The translations under genes and the position numbers were made by a program. DNA of 64,000 nucleotides. Origin: Alistipes sp. GTDB taxonomy: Bacteria; Bacteroidota; Bacteroidia; Bacteroidales; Rikenellaceae. The first letter of the stretch is position 1; the number at the start of each line of letters is the position of its first letter. Below, piece after piece: positions 26,711-34,726 of this stretch. The stretch spans positions 62,001-126,000 of the forward strand of contig JAGATC010000003.1 of the NCBI GenBank assembly GCA_017621455.1. The letters run 5' to 3'. Under the pieces are notes generated by a model, which saw nothing but the letters and a program-made list of their open reading frames with translations, searched no databases and was not told the DNA's origin.

Positions 26711-27556
26711 ATGTCAACACGTACAGATTTTAACACACTGTTGGAGGCCGGCGTACACTTTGGTCACTTGAAGCGCAAGTGGAACCCCAAAATGGCTCCA
26801 TATATCTTCATGGAGAAGAACGGTATCCACATCATCGACCTCCACAAGACAGCTATTAAGCTTGATGAGGCAGCTGCAGCTTTGAAGCAGATCGTAAAGA
26901 GCGGTCGTCGCGTATTGTTCGTAGCTACAAAGAAGCAGGCTAAGGAGATCGTAGCCGAAAAGGTAGCAGCCGTAGGTATGCCTTACGTTACAGAGCGTTG
27001 GGCAGGCGGTATGCTTACAAACTTCCCCACTATACGTAAGGCCGTTAAGAAGATGGCTACCATCGATAAGATGACCAACGACGGCACTTTCGACAATTTC
27101 TCAAAGCGCGAGAAGCTTCAGATCGCTCGTCAGCGTGCTAAGCTTGAGAAGAACCTTGGTTCTATCGCAGACCTTAACCGTCTTCCCGCTGCATTGTTCG
27201 TTATCGACGTACAGAAGGAGATGAACGCCGTTAAGGAGGCTAAGCGTTTGAGCATCCCCGTATTTGCAATGGTTGATACTTGTTGTGATCCTACCGACAT
27301 TGATTACGTAATTCCTGCAAATGACGATGCTGCAAAGTCAATCGCTACCATCCTTGATGTAGTGTGCGCAGCTATCGCTGAGGGTGCTGAGGAGCGCAAG
27401 CTCGAGAAGGAGAAGGAGGCTCAGGAGGCTGAGGCTCAGGAGGGCGCAAAGCAGGCAAAGCCCCGCATCAAGAAGGCTGTAAAGGCTGCTGTTGATGCTG
27501 AGGAGGCTACTGTTGCTGAGGTTGTTGCTGCAACTGAGGAGGCTAAGGAGGAGTAA
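26711..27556 (+). CDS. rpsB: 30S ribosomal protein S2
   Basis: A 281-residue protein with the family start LEAGVHFGHLKRKWNPKM, then GIHIIDLHKT, RVLFVATKKQAKEIV, ERWAGGMLTNF, and the PVFAMVDTCCDPTDIDYVIPANDDA segment. The last about 50 residues are an Ala/Glu/Lys-rich extension beyond the usual S2 end (about 230), which is seen in this phylum. Paired with tsf downstream as in most bacteria. Confidence 0.97.
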   Translation: MSTRTDFNTLLEAGVHFGHLKRKWNPKMAPYIFMEKNGIHIIDLHKTAIKLDEAAAALKQIVKSGRRVLFVATKKQAKEIVAEKVAAVGMPYVTERWAGGMLTNFPTIRKAVKKMATIDKMTNDGTFDNFSKREKLQIARQRAKLEKNLGSIADLNRLPAALFVIDVQKEMNAVKEAKRLSIPVFAMVDTCCDPTDIDYVIPANDDAAKSIATILDVVCAAIAEGAEERKLEKEKEAQEAEAQEGAKQAKPRIKKAVKAAVDAEEATVAEVVAATEEAKEE

Positions 27557-27595
27557 TCCTTTAGGAAGTTTCTCAATGCCTATATGGCAAACATT

Positions 27596-27640
27596 ACCGA
27601 GGCGGGTAGGCATAAGGCCCGCTCGCCACGGTTTTTTAAT
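27596..27640 (+). terminator. Hairpin with T run between rpsB and tsf
   Basis: CGAGGCGGG pairs with CCCGCTCG (with one bulge) around a TAGGCATAAGG loop, inside ACCG/CGGT, and is followed by TTTTTTAATT. It looks like a partial terminator that would lower tsf relative to rpsB, though tsf has no separate promoter that I can see. Confidence 0.5.
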
Positions 27641-27670
27641 TATCATTAACGAATTAAAACATTTTGAGAT

Positions 27671-28501
27671 ATGGAAATCAAAGCAGCTGATGTAATGAAG
27701 CTCCGTAAGATGACCGGTGCTGGTATGATGGATTGCAAGAAGGCTCTTCAGGAGGCTGAGGGCGATTTCGACCGCGCTAAGGATATCATCCGCGAGAAGG
27801 GTAAGCTCGTTGTAGCAAAGCGTTCTGATCGTACTGCTACTGAGGGTGTTGTTGTAACTAAGATCGTTGGCCAGAAGGCTTATATCCTTTGCCTCGCTTG
27901 CGAGACTGACTTCGTTGCAGCTAACGTAGAGTTCGGTGCTTCTGCAGACGCTATCTTGGAGGTTGCTGTTGCTAACGACGCAGCAGATCGCGACGCTCTT
28001 ATGGCAGCAAAGAACGAGGCTGGTAACACTGTAGAGGAGATGGTAACCGAGAAGTCTGGCCAGACTGGTGAGAAGGTAGAGCTCGCTTACTACGCTCGTA
28101 TCGAGGCTCCCTACTGCGTAGCTTACGTTCACTTCAACAAGAAGCTCGGTACTATCCTTGGCTTCAACAAGGCTATCGACGAGGATACTGCAAAGAAGGT
28201 GGCTATGCAGGCAACAGCTATGGCTCCCATCTCTATCGACGAGAACGACTGCCCCGCAGACCTCGTTGAGAAGGAGAAGACTATCCAGATGGAGATGATG
28301 AAGCAGGATCCTAAGAACGCTAACAAGCCTGAGGCTATCCTCGAGAAGATCGCTGAGGGTAAGATGCGTAAGTTCTACGAGGAGAACACTCTTCTTAACC
28401 AGTGTGTAGTTGGTGAGAAGGAGTCTATCCGTGAGCTTATCCAGAAGGCAGACAAGGAGGCTACTGTTGTGGCTTACAAGCGTTTTGCTCTTGAGGCATA
28501 A
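27671..28501 (+). CDS. tsf: Elongation factor Ts
   Basis: A 276-residue nucleotide-exchange factor for EF-Tu. The N-terminal UBA-like domain (MKLRKMTGAGMMDCKKAL, with EAEGDFDRAKDIIREKG) and the DFVAANVEF segment with the EF-Tu contact residues are visible; the C-terminal dimerisation half reads DKEATVVAYKRFALEA at the end. Length is typical. It is the last gene of the operon, ended by a strong terminator 45 bases downstream. Confidence 0.97.
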   Translation: MEIKAADVMKLRKMTGAGMMDCKKALQEAEGDFDRAKDIIREKGKLVVAKRSDRTATEGVVVTKIVGQKAYILCLACETDFVAANVEFGASADAILEVAVANDAADRDALMAAKNEAGNTVEEMVTEKSGQTGEKVELAYYARIEAPYCVAYVHFNKKLGTILGFNKAIDEDTAKKVAMQATAMAPISIDENDCPADLVEKEKTIQMEMMKQDPKNANKPEAILEKIAEGKMRKFYEENTLLNQCVVGEKESIRELIQKADKEATVVAYKRFALEA

Positions 28502-28516
28502 TCATTTTCGATTATA

Positions 28517-28594
28517 AGGCAGCATCTACTGCCGCTAACAAAAAGTCCCGACAATGGGTCGTACGCTCAAGTACTACCCATCGTCGGGATTTTT
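28517..28594 (+). terminator. Terminator (element D) after tsf
   Basis: A small hairpin GGCAG-CATCTA-CTGCC (28518-28533) precedes a strong stem TCCCGACAATGGGT / ACCCATCGTCGGGA (28546-28559 with 28576-28589), capped by GTAC-GCTCAA-GTAC and followed by TTTTT. The same order, small hairpin then long capped stem, is seen after gpmI. Confidence 0.8.
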
Positions 28595-28638
28595 GCCGAG
28601 CGTTGTATCTACTACCTTCTAATTAAAAAAATAAATGG

Positions 28639-28667
28639 AAAGAGTCCGGTGCAATACCGAACTCTTT
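28639..28667 (-). terminator. Terminator of the minus-strand lipoprotein gene
   Basis: AAAGAGTCCGGT and ACCGAACTCTTT form a 12-bp stem with one G-U pair and loop GCAAT; on the minus strand it is followed by a T-rich stretch (TTTATTTTTTTAATT). Confidence 0.6.
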
Positions 28668-28754
28668 ACCAGTAAAATTCTTTTTTTTACCGCCCATCTT
28701 TTTGGGGTCAGTACAGTGTCAGCCCCTTTTTAAAGTGCGTTGGAGGTATTTTTT

Positions 28755-29189
28755 TTATATTAGTGATAGCTCAGAGTGTGTTATGGTCACACTTGCGCTT
28801 CTGCCACTATAATCACTATACGTATAAGTGATATTATACTCGGCCTCGACGCAGAGCTCAATCATTGTTTTTAGATTATCGTCCACGCGAGCCAGTGACT
28901 GTAGTTCTTCGAAAACAAGATCTGTAGCAGTGCTGCCTAAGATGTTGATGCCGTCAATCACATTTGAGTCTTCTGACAAGTAGCTGAAAACTACGCTTTT
29001 ACCAGAGATATATACTCTGTCGCATATTAGTCCGTTACCTACATTGAATGGGCACTGCTGATTGACTTCCTCAACTGCCTCTTCAATAGCCGATGATGCC
29101 ATCTCCTGGCAAGAGTTCAATGAGACGAGTGAAAGTATGGCTACAACGGCAGCAACACTCGTACGAATAATTTTAGTAATGTTTTTCAT
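28755..29189 (-). CDS. Small lipoprotein of unknown function
   Basis: A 144-residue predicted lipoprotein: a basic start (MKNITKIIRT), a hydrophobic core VAAVVAILSLVSLNSC with Cys27 as the lipid site, then QEMASSAIEEAVEEVNQQCP. Two further Cys at about 46 and 56 (QQCPFNV, ICDRVY) might form a disulfide, and a late one sits in ELCVEAEY. The mature part is mainly beta-strand-like. I do not recognise the family. It stands alone between tsf and panD on the opposite strand from tsf, with its own terminator. Confidence 0.6.
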   Translation of the reverse strand: MKNITKIIRTSVAAVVAILSLVSLNSCQEMASSAIEEAVEEVNQQCPFNVGNGLICDRVYISGKSVVFSYLSEDSNVIDGINILGSTATDLVFEELQSLARVDDNLKTMIELCVEAEYNITYTYSDYSGRSASVTITHSELSLI

Positions 29190-29319
29190 GGTGTTTAATG
29201 TTTTATGAGTTAGTTGCTACAAATTTAATAATAAAATTCCCAAATACCTCATATATAACAAAAAAAAGACTATGCTATACATCTGTATAACATAGTCTGT
29301 AGCGTTGAAAATGTCGTTC

Positions 29320-29670
29320 CTATAGTAGGCGGTTTGTGCGCTCGTCGGGGAATACAACCTTGGGCTGGAAGGTCTTAGCCTCCTCGAAGTCCATAAAGCC
29401 GTAGCCCATAATGATGACGATGTCGCCCACAGCAGTCTTACGCGCTGCGGCACCATTGAGACAGATGCAGCCACTGCCACGCTCACCCTTGATGACGTAG
29501 GTCTCAATGCGCTCGCCATTGTTGTTGTTAACGATCTGCACCTTCTCGCCCTCGATAAGACCTGCGGCATCCATCAAGTCCTCGTCGATGGTGATGCTGC
29601 CTACGTAGTTTAGATTCGCCTCCGTAACGCGTACGCGGTGAATCTTCGATTTCATTCTCTCAATAAACAT
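29320..29670 (-). CDS. panD: Aspartate 1-decarboxylase proenzyme
   Basis: A 116-residue pyruvoyl enzyme making beta-alanine for pantothenate. The self-cleavage site NYVGSITID has Gly24-Ser25, which yields the pyruvoyl group on Ser25; Lys9 (MKSKIHR) and the Arg/Tyr residues of the active site ([12 protein letters not shown]) are in place. It lies 19 bases after panC, so the two pantothenate genes form an operon. No kPHMT or panE gene is in the window. Confidence 0.96.
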   Translation of the reverse strand: MFIERMKSKIHRVRVTEANLNYVGSITIDEDLMDAAGLIEGEKVQIVNNNNGERIETYVIKGERGSGCICLNGAAARKTAVGDIVIIMGYGFMDFEEAKTFQPKVVFPDERTNRLL

Positions 29671-29689
29671 GTTTGGGTCAGTTTTCTCG

Positions 29690-30532
29690 TTACTTTATGC
29701 GGATGTTGTCGATAAGGCGAATCTCACCTGCCTGAATGGCGCAACATCCCTGAATACGCTCTGAATCCTCCCAGCGCTCCACCTTCTGCATAGTGCGGGC
29801 ATCCACAGCCTCGAAGTAGATGGTCTTCAAAAGAGGGTTAGAGTCTATTGTCTCTGTTACCCACTTGGTGAGCTCCGCAGGACTCATAGATGTCATCTTC
29901 TCGGCGCACTGCTTGATGGTGGCGTAGATGTGAGGTGCGGCCTTGCGGTGCTCGGGAGTAAGCAGCTCGTTGCGTGACGATAGGGCAAGGCCATCCTCGC
30001 CACGTACGATGGCGCACTCGACAATCTCAAGGTCGAACTTAAGCTGCTCGACCATAGCCTTGATTACGGCAATCTGCTGGAAGTCCTTCTCGCCGAAGTA
30101 GGTACGCGCTGGGCGTACAAGCGTAAAGAGACGGCTAACGACCTGTGCTACGCCATTGAAGTGACCAGGACGTGTAGCTCCCTCCATCACCTTGTCGATA
30201 AGGCCGAAGTCGAACTCACGTGTGTCGGGCTCGGGGTAGATGTCCTCAACTGAGGGCATGAATACGATGTCGGCACCTGCTGCCTCCAATACGGCGCAAT
30301 CAGCCTCGGGAGTGCGGGGGTAGTTCTTGAGGTCGTTCTTATCGTTGAACTGTGTGGGATTTACGAAGACGCTTACAACAACGGTGTCGTTCTCGCGGCG
30401 TGCGCGCTCCACAAGTGAGCGGTGGCCTGCGTGTAGTGCGCCCATTGTGGGCACGAAGCCAACGCCCTTAGGCTGGCAGTTGGCCAAAGCTGCATTTAGT
30501 TCAGCTACGGTGTTTACTACTTTCATACTCAT
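29690..30532 (-). CDS. panC: Pantothenate synthetase
   Basis: A 280-residue ligase joining pantoate and beta-alanine with [22 protein letters not shown] holds the HIGH-like nucleotide motif, [15 protein letters not shown] and [14 protein letters not shown] the substrate-binding residues, and [13 protein letters not shown] the KMSKS-like region. The ATG at 30532 is used; a second ATG two codons later, giving [11 protein letters not shown], is equally plausible. First gene of the panC-panD operon, with a good promoter just upstream. Confidence 0.96.
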   Translation of the reverse strand: MSMKVVNTVAELNAALANCQPKGVGFVPTMGALHAGHRSLVERARRENDTVVVSVFVNPTQFNDKNDLKNYPRTPEADCAVLEAAGADIVFMPSVEDIYPEPDTREFDFGLIDKVMEGATRPGHFNGVAQVVSRLFTLVRPARTYFGEKDFQQIAVIKAMVEQLKFDLEIVECAIVRGEDGLALSSRNELLTPEHRKAAPHIYATIKQCAEKMTSMSPAELTKWVTETIDSNPLLKTIYFEAVDARTMQKVERWEDSERIQGCCAIQAGEIRLIDNIRIK

Positions 30533-30548
30533 CTGTAAAATGATGCGA

Positions 30549-30579
30549 CAAAGTTACAAACTAAAATGAAGATAACAAA
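30549..30579 (-). promoter_or_regulatory. Promoter of panC-panD
   Basis: On the minus strand: TTTG (30576-30579), 19 bases, TAACTTTG (30549-30556). The spacing equals that of the other strong promoters in this window. Confidence 0.75.
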
Positions 30580-30688
30580 TAAACGCTCCTAAAAAATAGA
30601 CTTACAGCCCAGAAAAGTGCCGTTTCTTCGCATATAGTGATAGATTTCACTCCGACAACCCATCTATATAGGTGAAATTGCAAATATT

Positions 30689-31045
30689 ATGAGACGGCTA
30701 TTGCTTATATTTACATTTGTTTTGGCGTTTATGGTCTCTGCTACAGCGCAGGATGACTACTATAGACGAAAGGCCGACGGCTACACTCGCGAGGCGGAGT
30801 ACTATCAGAGTAAGGCTGATGGCTATCGTCGCGAGGCAGAGTATCGCCTTAAGCGTGCCGAGGATTACCAGCGAGAGGTGGCCTACTACACTCGCCAAGG
30901 TGATTTGGATCGCGCCGAGACCTACTCACGTTATGCCGAGAACGAGATGGATAAGTACCAGACACAGATGCGATACGCAGCAGAGGCCGACGAAAAGGCT
31001 GCAATGTACCTGCGATGGGCAGCAGATGCCTTAAGTAAGATGTAA
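30689..31045 (+). CDS. Small exported protein with Tyr/Ala-rich helical repeats
   Basis: A 118-residue protein. Residues 1-20 are a signal peptide ending in SATAQ. The mature part is a near-continuous charged helix built on a repeated pattern: YYRRKADGYTREAE, then YYQSKADGYRREAE, then YRLKRAEDYQREVA, each 14 residues with Tyr at positions 1-2 and about 9, followed by looser copies to the end. The 14-residue period and heptad-like hydrophobic spacing suggest a coiled coil in the periplasm. I do not recognise the family. It is followed by a 185-base gap with no clear gene and then rtcB. Confidence 0.55.
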   Translation: MRRLLLIFTFVLAFMVSATAQDDYYRRKADGYTREAEYYQSKADGYRREAEYRLKRAEDYQREVAYYTRQGDLDRAETYSRYAENEMDKYQTQMRYAAEADEKAAMYLRWAADALSKM

Positions 31046-31230
31046 AATGATAATTTAATAGGATAGAGATATACCTAATAATTATATAGTTAAGTGATTG
31101 TTTAACTGTTTATAAATTAGGAACCATGTAATAGATAGCATTGACACTGACGCGCCAGGCGTGTTGGGTCACATAGGAGATTTAGATTAGATATAGATTT
31201 TGAACACAACATTTAAGTTGATATACAACT

Positions 31231-32457
31231 ATGGAACAGATTATTGGACGCTATTGTAAGGATTGCGTCGTATATTCAGATACTTTGGAACAGGATGCAC
31301 GTAGCATCATCTACGGATTCGTTAACCACCCTATGTTCGAGGGTAGCCAGATACGAATCATGCCCGATGTCCACGCGGGTAAGGATATTGTCGTGGGCTT
31401 TACAGCACCGTTCCGTGATTCGGTTAACCCCGATCACATCGGTGGCGATATCGGCTGCACGGTTAGTACAACCATCACGCGTACTGCGGTAAACCCCGAT
31501 AACTATGCAGAGATTGAGCGCCGAATTAGAGAGCAGGTTAAGTTCGGTATGACCTCACAGGATCGTACCCGTTTTAAGAATGCCGAATTCTATGCACATC
31601 TTAAGACACGCCTGCAGGAGGCACAGCTCGCATGGAGCGAGTACGTAGACAATGCCGATGTCTCGGAGCGAGGTGTGGAGAAGCTGCTTAATCGCGTGGA
31701 GATGAACGCACAGACGTTCTATCGCCAGATTGGTACTGTAGGTGGTGGTAACCACTTCGTCGAGATTGGTATTACGCCCGAGGGTAACTACGCCGTTACG
31801 GTGCACTGTGGTAGCCGTAACTTCGGACAGAAGGTCTGGAAGTATTGGCACACGGTGGCTCATAACCCAACGTTTAACCATCCAGCAGGTGGCTATCTCG
31901 CGGGTGATTGCATGAAGGGCTATATTACCGATATGGTTATCGCACAGGCCTATGCCGAGTTCAACCACATGATTATCCACCGTTTGATTAACGAGGTGTT
32001 CATGTCGATTGAGGGAGGCTTGGATATTGAGGAGCAGATTGTTACAACACACAACTACATCGACTTCAAGGGTCGCATGATGCGTAAGGGTGCTGTGGCA
32101 TCACTTAAGGGAGAGAAGCTTGTTATCCCATTCAATATGCGTGATGGCTTGATTATCTGCTCGGGTAAGTCTAACCCCGATTGGAACTGCTCTGCACCAC
32201 ATGGTGCTGGCCGTTTGATGTCGCGCTCGATGGCTAAGGAGCTTATCGATATGGAGGAGTATAAGAACTCTATGGAGGGTATCTTCTCTACCTCGGTGCA
32301 GACCGATACCATCGACGAGAGCCCAATGGCCTATAAGGATCCACGCGAGATTCTTGAGGCTATAAAGGATACGGTAGATGTGCTCTACTTTGTTAAGCCC
32401 GTTATTAACATGAAGAGCCGTAGCGACGATTTGGTTACAGACGAGGAGCAGGACTAA
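31231..32457 (+). CDS. rtcB: RtcB-family RNA ligase
   Basis: A 408-residue Mn-dependent ligase that joins RNA 2',3'-cyclic phosphate or 3'-phosphate ends to 5'-OH ends through a His-guanylate intermediate. The metal- and GTP-binding motifs are MPDVHAGKDIVVGF, DHIGGDIGCTVS, VGGGNHFVEIG and CGSRNFGQ; SAPHGAGRLMSRS holds the likely guanylated His. It is shorter than the roughly 480-residue classical form. No archease or RtcA gene is adjacent. Function in bacteria is tRNA or rRNA repair, or splicing after toxin cleavage; which applies here is unknown. Confidence 0.93.
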   Translation: MEQIIGRYCKDCVVYSDTLEQDARSIIYGFVNHPMFEGSQIRIMPDVHAGKDIVVGFTAPFRDSVNPDHIGGDIGCTVSTTITRTAVNPDNYAEIERRIREQVKFGMTSQDRTRFKNAEFYAHLKTRLQEAQLAWSEYVDNADVSERGVEKLLNRVEMNAQTFYRQIGTVGGGNHFVEIGITPEGNYAVTVHCGSRNFGQKVWKYWHTVAHNPTFNHPAGGYLAGDCMKGYITDMVIAQAYAEFNHMIIHRLINEVFMSIEGGLDIEEQIVTTHNYIDFKGRMMRKGAVASLKGEKLVIPFNMRDGLIICSGKSNPDWNCSAPHGAGRLMSRSMAKELIDMEEYKNSMEGIFSTSVQTDTIDESPMAYKDPREILEAIKDTVDVLYFVKPVINMKSRSDDLVTDEEQD

Positions 32458-32476
32458 TATCCTCAATTATTAGTAG

Positions 32477-32602
32477 GGAGGCTGAATAAAAAGTGTATTT
32501 TGTCGTTATGCTCGCCCTCAAAATGCTCATTTACGCTTAAGTAAACTCCGCTTTTTCGGGCTTCGCATGCCTAAAACTACATCTTTTTATTCAACCTCAT
32601 GT
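32477..32602 (+). repeat. Long inverted-repeat element E after rtcB
   Basis: GAGGCTGAATAAAAAG at the left (32479 onward) pairs with CTTTTTATTCAACCTC at the right (to about 32599) with one mismatch; nested inside are further pairings (ATGC/GCAT, GCCC/GGGC) and a TTTAC-GCTTAA-GTAAA apex. No frame is open across it. It resembles elements I recall from Bacteroides intergenic regions; a MITE or a structured 3' element is possible. Confidence 0.55.
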
Positions 32603-32607
32603 AAAAC

Positions 32608-32649
32608 GGGATGGCTAATTTACTTTTTAGTCATCCCCTCTCTTTTTTT
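32608..32649 (+). terminator. Terminator after rtcB
   Basis: GGGATGGCTAA (32608-32618) pairs with TTAGTCATCCC (32627-32637) with one G-U pair, followed by CTCTCTTTTTTT. Confidence 0.75.
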
Positions 32650-32696
32650 GTCTGCGATCCAAGCATTATTTTTTTGCGTGAAAAATACATAAAATA

Positions 32697-32728
32697 TTTG
32701 GAGGATATGAAAATTATTCTTATCTTTG
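32697..32728 (+). promoter_or_regulatory. Promoter of the Nudix / ADP-ribosylglycohydrolase pair
   Basis: TTTG (32697-32700), 20 bases, TATCTTTG (32721-32728). The predicted start falls at about 32733-32736, which would make an ATG at 32737 leaderless and favours the ATG at 32752 for the Nudix gene. Confidence 0.7.
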
Positions 32729-32751
32729 TGTAAATAATGCGCAATAAGATT

Positions 32752-33444
32752 ATGAACGAACAGAAATTTTGTTATAAGTATCCACATCCGTCAGTGACGA
32801 CAGACTGTGTAATTTTTGGATTTGATGGCGTGAGAATCAAGGTGCTCTTGATTGAGCGTGGCGTTGAGCCATATAAGGGTAAGTGGGCATTGCCTGGCGG
32901 CTTTATGAAGATTGATGAGAGTGCCGATGAGTGTGCACGACGTGAGTTGGAGGAGGAGACGGGCCTTAAGGCAGCCTCGGTGGAGCAGTTTCACACCTTT
33001 ACGGATGTTAACCGCGACCCCCGTGAGCGAGTGATAACCATTGCCTATTACGCCCTGGTTAAGCTCTCGGAGGTGCATGGCGGTGACGATGCCTCTAAGG
33101 CACAGTGGTTTAGCGAGGAGGATATTCCGAGTTTGGCATTTGACCACGACCGTATCCTACGCATGGCGCTTAACCGTCTTAAGGAGCGTATATGCTTTGA
33201 GCCTATTGGCTTTGAGCTACTGCCCGAAGTCTTTACTATGCCCGAGCTTCAGAACTTGTACGAGGCTATCTTGGGTGTTAAGTTCGACCGCCGCAACTTC
33301 TATAATAAGATGCTTAAACTTGGCATCCTAACAGAGGCGGAGCAGCGCTTGGCAACAACGCCACGCCGCACACCAACGAAGTATCGCTTCAATGCCGAGA
33401 AGTATGCCGAGCTAAAGCAGAAGGGCTTTAGACTGGAGTTTTAG
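32752..33444 (+). CDS. Nudix hydrolase-like protein with NrtR-type winged helix
   Basis: A 230-residue two-domain protein. The N-terminal Nudix domain carries an intact Nudix box: Gly, five residues, Glu, seven residues, then REL-EEETGL (PGGFMKIDESADEC onward), so it may still hydrolyse a substrate such as ADP-ribose. The C-terminal half (from about residue 145, LLPEVFTMPELQNLYEAILG to TPTKYRFN) is the winged helix typical of the NrtR regulators of NAD metabolism. I chose the ATG at 32752 because the promoter leaves no leader for 32737. It sits 21 bases before an ADP-ribosylglycohydrolase gene, which fits control of an ADP-ribose or NAD-linked function. Confidence 0.85.
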   Translation: MNEQKFCYKYPHPSVTTDCVIFGFDGVRIKVLLIERGVEPYKGKWALPGGFMKIDESADECARRELEEETGLKAASVEQFHTFTDVNRDPRERVITIAYYALVKLSEVHGGDDASKAQWFSEEDIPSLAFDHDRILRMALNRLKERICFEPIGFELLPEVFTMPELQNLYEAILGVKFDRRNFYNKMLKLGILTEAEQRLATTPRRTPTKYRFNAEKYAELKQKGFRLEF

Positions 33445-33465
33445 TTAAATGAGATTTGTAATGTG

Positions 33466-34512
33466 ATGATAAAAGATAGAGTTAGGGGCTCGCTCATGGC
33501 GGGTGCTATGGGTGATGCCTTAGGATATGTCGTTGAGTTTATGCCAAGACAGGCTATCGTTGCGCGATATGGTGAGCGTGGTATTACACAGTATGAGCTC
33601 GATGGCGGAGTAAAGGCACTCATAAGCGACGATACGCAGATGACGCTATACACAGCAATCGGCCTCACTAATGCCAAACAGAAGGGTATTGAGCCCAAAT
33701 ACGCTATTGCTCAAGCCTATATTGAGTGGCTTAACACTCAACTAAAAAAGGGCCCTAAGGGCAAGGAGGATTGCTGGATAAGCAAGGAGCGAGAACTATA
33801 TAGCCGTCGTGCACCGGGCTTTACCTGTATGTCGGCACTTAGTCAGTTGGCAAAGGGCGGTGAGCCAATTAACGATAGTAAGGGATGTGGCGGCATTATG
33901 CGTGTTGCACCCATTGGCCTCTATGGCGCAGTTGGTGGCCGCATGACTATCGAGGAGGTCGGACGCTTAGCTGTTGATGCCGTGGAGCTCACGCACCAAC
34001 ATCCGCTTGGCTACCTCTCCTCGGCACTATTCGCCATGTTTATCTATAGGGTTGTACAGCTCCCCGTGGAGTACCTCAAGGCCAATATTGGAGATGTCGC
34101 TTGCGAGACGCTGGATGTGCTCGACTCGCTCTACGATGGTAGGTTTGATACGTCGAGAGCCGCTCTACGCTCACTTACCGAGATGGCTCTTAGTCTCGCA
34201 CGCACCGATATGTCAGATGCCGATGCAGTGAAGCAGCTTGGTGAGGGCTGGACTGGTGATGAGGCGTGGGCTATTGCTCTGTACTCTGCGGTGCGACATG
34301 TCGACAGTGTTGAGATGGCTATAGAGGCAGCCGTTAATCACAACGGTGATAGTGACTCTACAGGCTCGGTGTGTGGCAATATCATAGGTGCCATACATGG
34401 CTATGAACATCTTAAGATGCGTAATATCTTCTGTCCCGAGGGACATACCTTAGAGGATAGCCTCGAGCTCTCGAGAGTTATTCTCCGTGTCGCGGACACA
34501 CTAATTGAATAA
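33466..34512 (+). CDS. ADP-ribosylglycohydrolase (DraG/ARH family)
   Basis: A 348-residue enzyme that removes ADP-ribose from proteins, nucleic acids or other acceptors. The N-terminus RVRGSLMAGAMGDALGYVVEF is the family hallmark, with SDDTQMTLYTAIGL providing the first metal ligands (Asp-Asp-Thr) and NHNGDSDSTGSVCGNIIGA the second (the Asp-Ser-Asp-Ser/Thr motif), so both Mg ions can be held. ATG at 33466 is used; a GTG one codon upstream also exists. Co-transcribed with the Nudix/NrtR-like gene and closed by a terminator 24 bases downstream. Confidence 0.93.
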   Translation: MIKDRVRGSLMAGAMGDALGYVVEFMPRQAIVARYGERGITQYELDGGVKALISDDTQMTLYTAIGLTNAKQKGIEPKYAIAQAYIEWLNTQLKKGPKGKEDCWISKERELYSRRAPGFTCMSALSQLAKGGEPINDSKGCGGIMRVAPIGLYGAVGGRMTIEEVGRLAVDAVELTHQHPLGYLSSALFAMFIYRVVQLPVEYLKANIGDVACETLDVLDSLYDGRFDTSRAALRSLTEMALSLARTDMSDADAVKQLGEGWTGDEAWAIALYSAVRHVDSVEMAIEAAVNHNGDSDSTGSVCGNIIGAIHGYEHLKMRNIFCPEGHTLEDSLELSRVILRVADTLIE

Positions 34513-34535
34513 ACGTAATATGAGTAATTATAGAT

Positions 34536-34567
34536 GATGGCGGAGCGTTAGTTCCGCCATCGTTTTT
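34536..34567 (+). terminator. Terminator after the ADP-ribosylglycohydrolase gene
   Basis: GATGGCGGA (34536-34544) and TCCGCCATC (34553-34561) form a perfect 9-bp stem with an 8-base loop GCGTTAGT, followed by GTTTTT. Confidence 0.8.
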
Positions 34568-34629
34568 GTAGAGATATTTAGGCGCTACTTACGAAACGAT
34601 ATGTTTATATGGAAAAAGGTCGCTGAAAT

Positions 34630-34661
34630 TTTGAAATTTTATGCAAAAGTTTCTATATTTA
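34630..34661 (+). promoter_or_regulatory. Possible promoter of the PD-(D/E)XK gene
   Basis: TTTG (34630-34633), 20 bases, TATATTTA (34654-34661), one base off the -7 consensus, 66 bases before the start codon. Confidence 0.45.
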
Positions 34662-34726
34662 TGGTGGTATTAACGTGTAATGCCGAAACCGATTATAGAG
34701 AATAGAGACAGAATATATAAAAGTCT

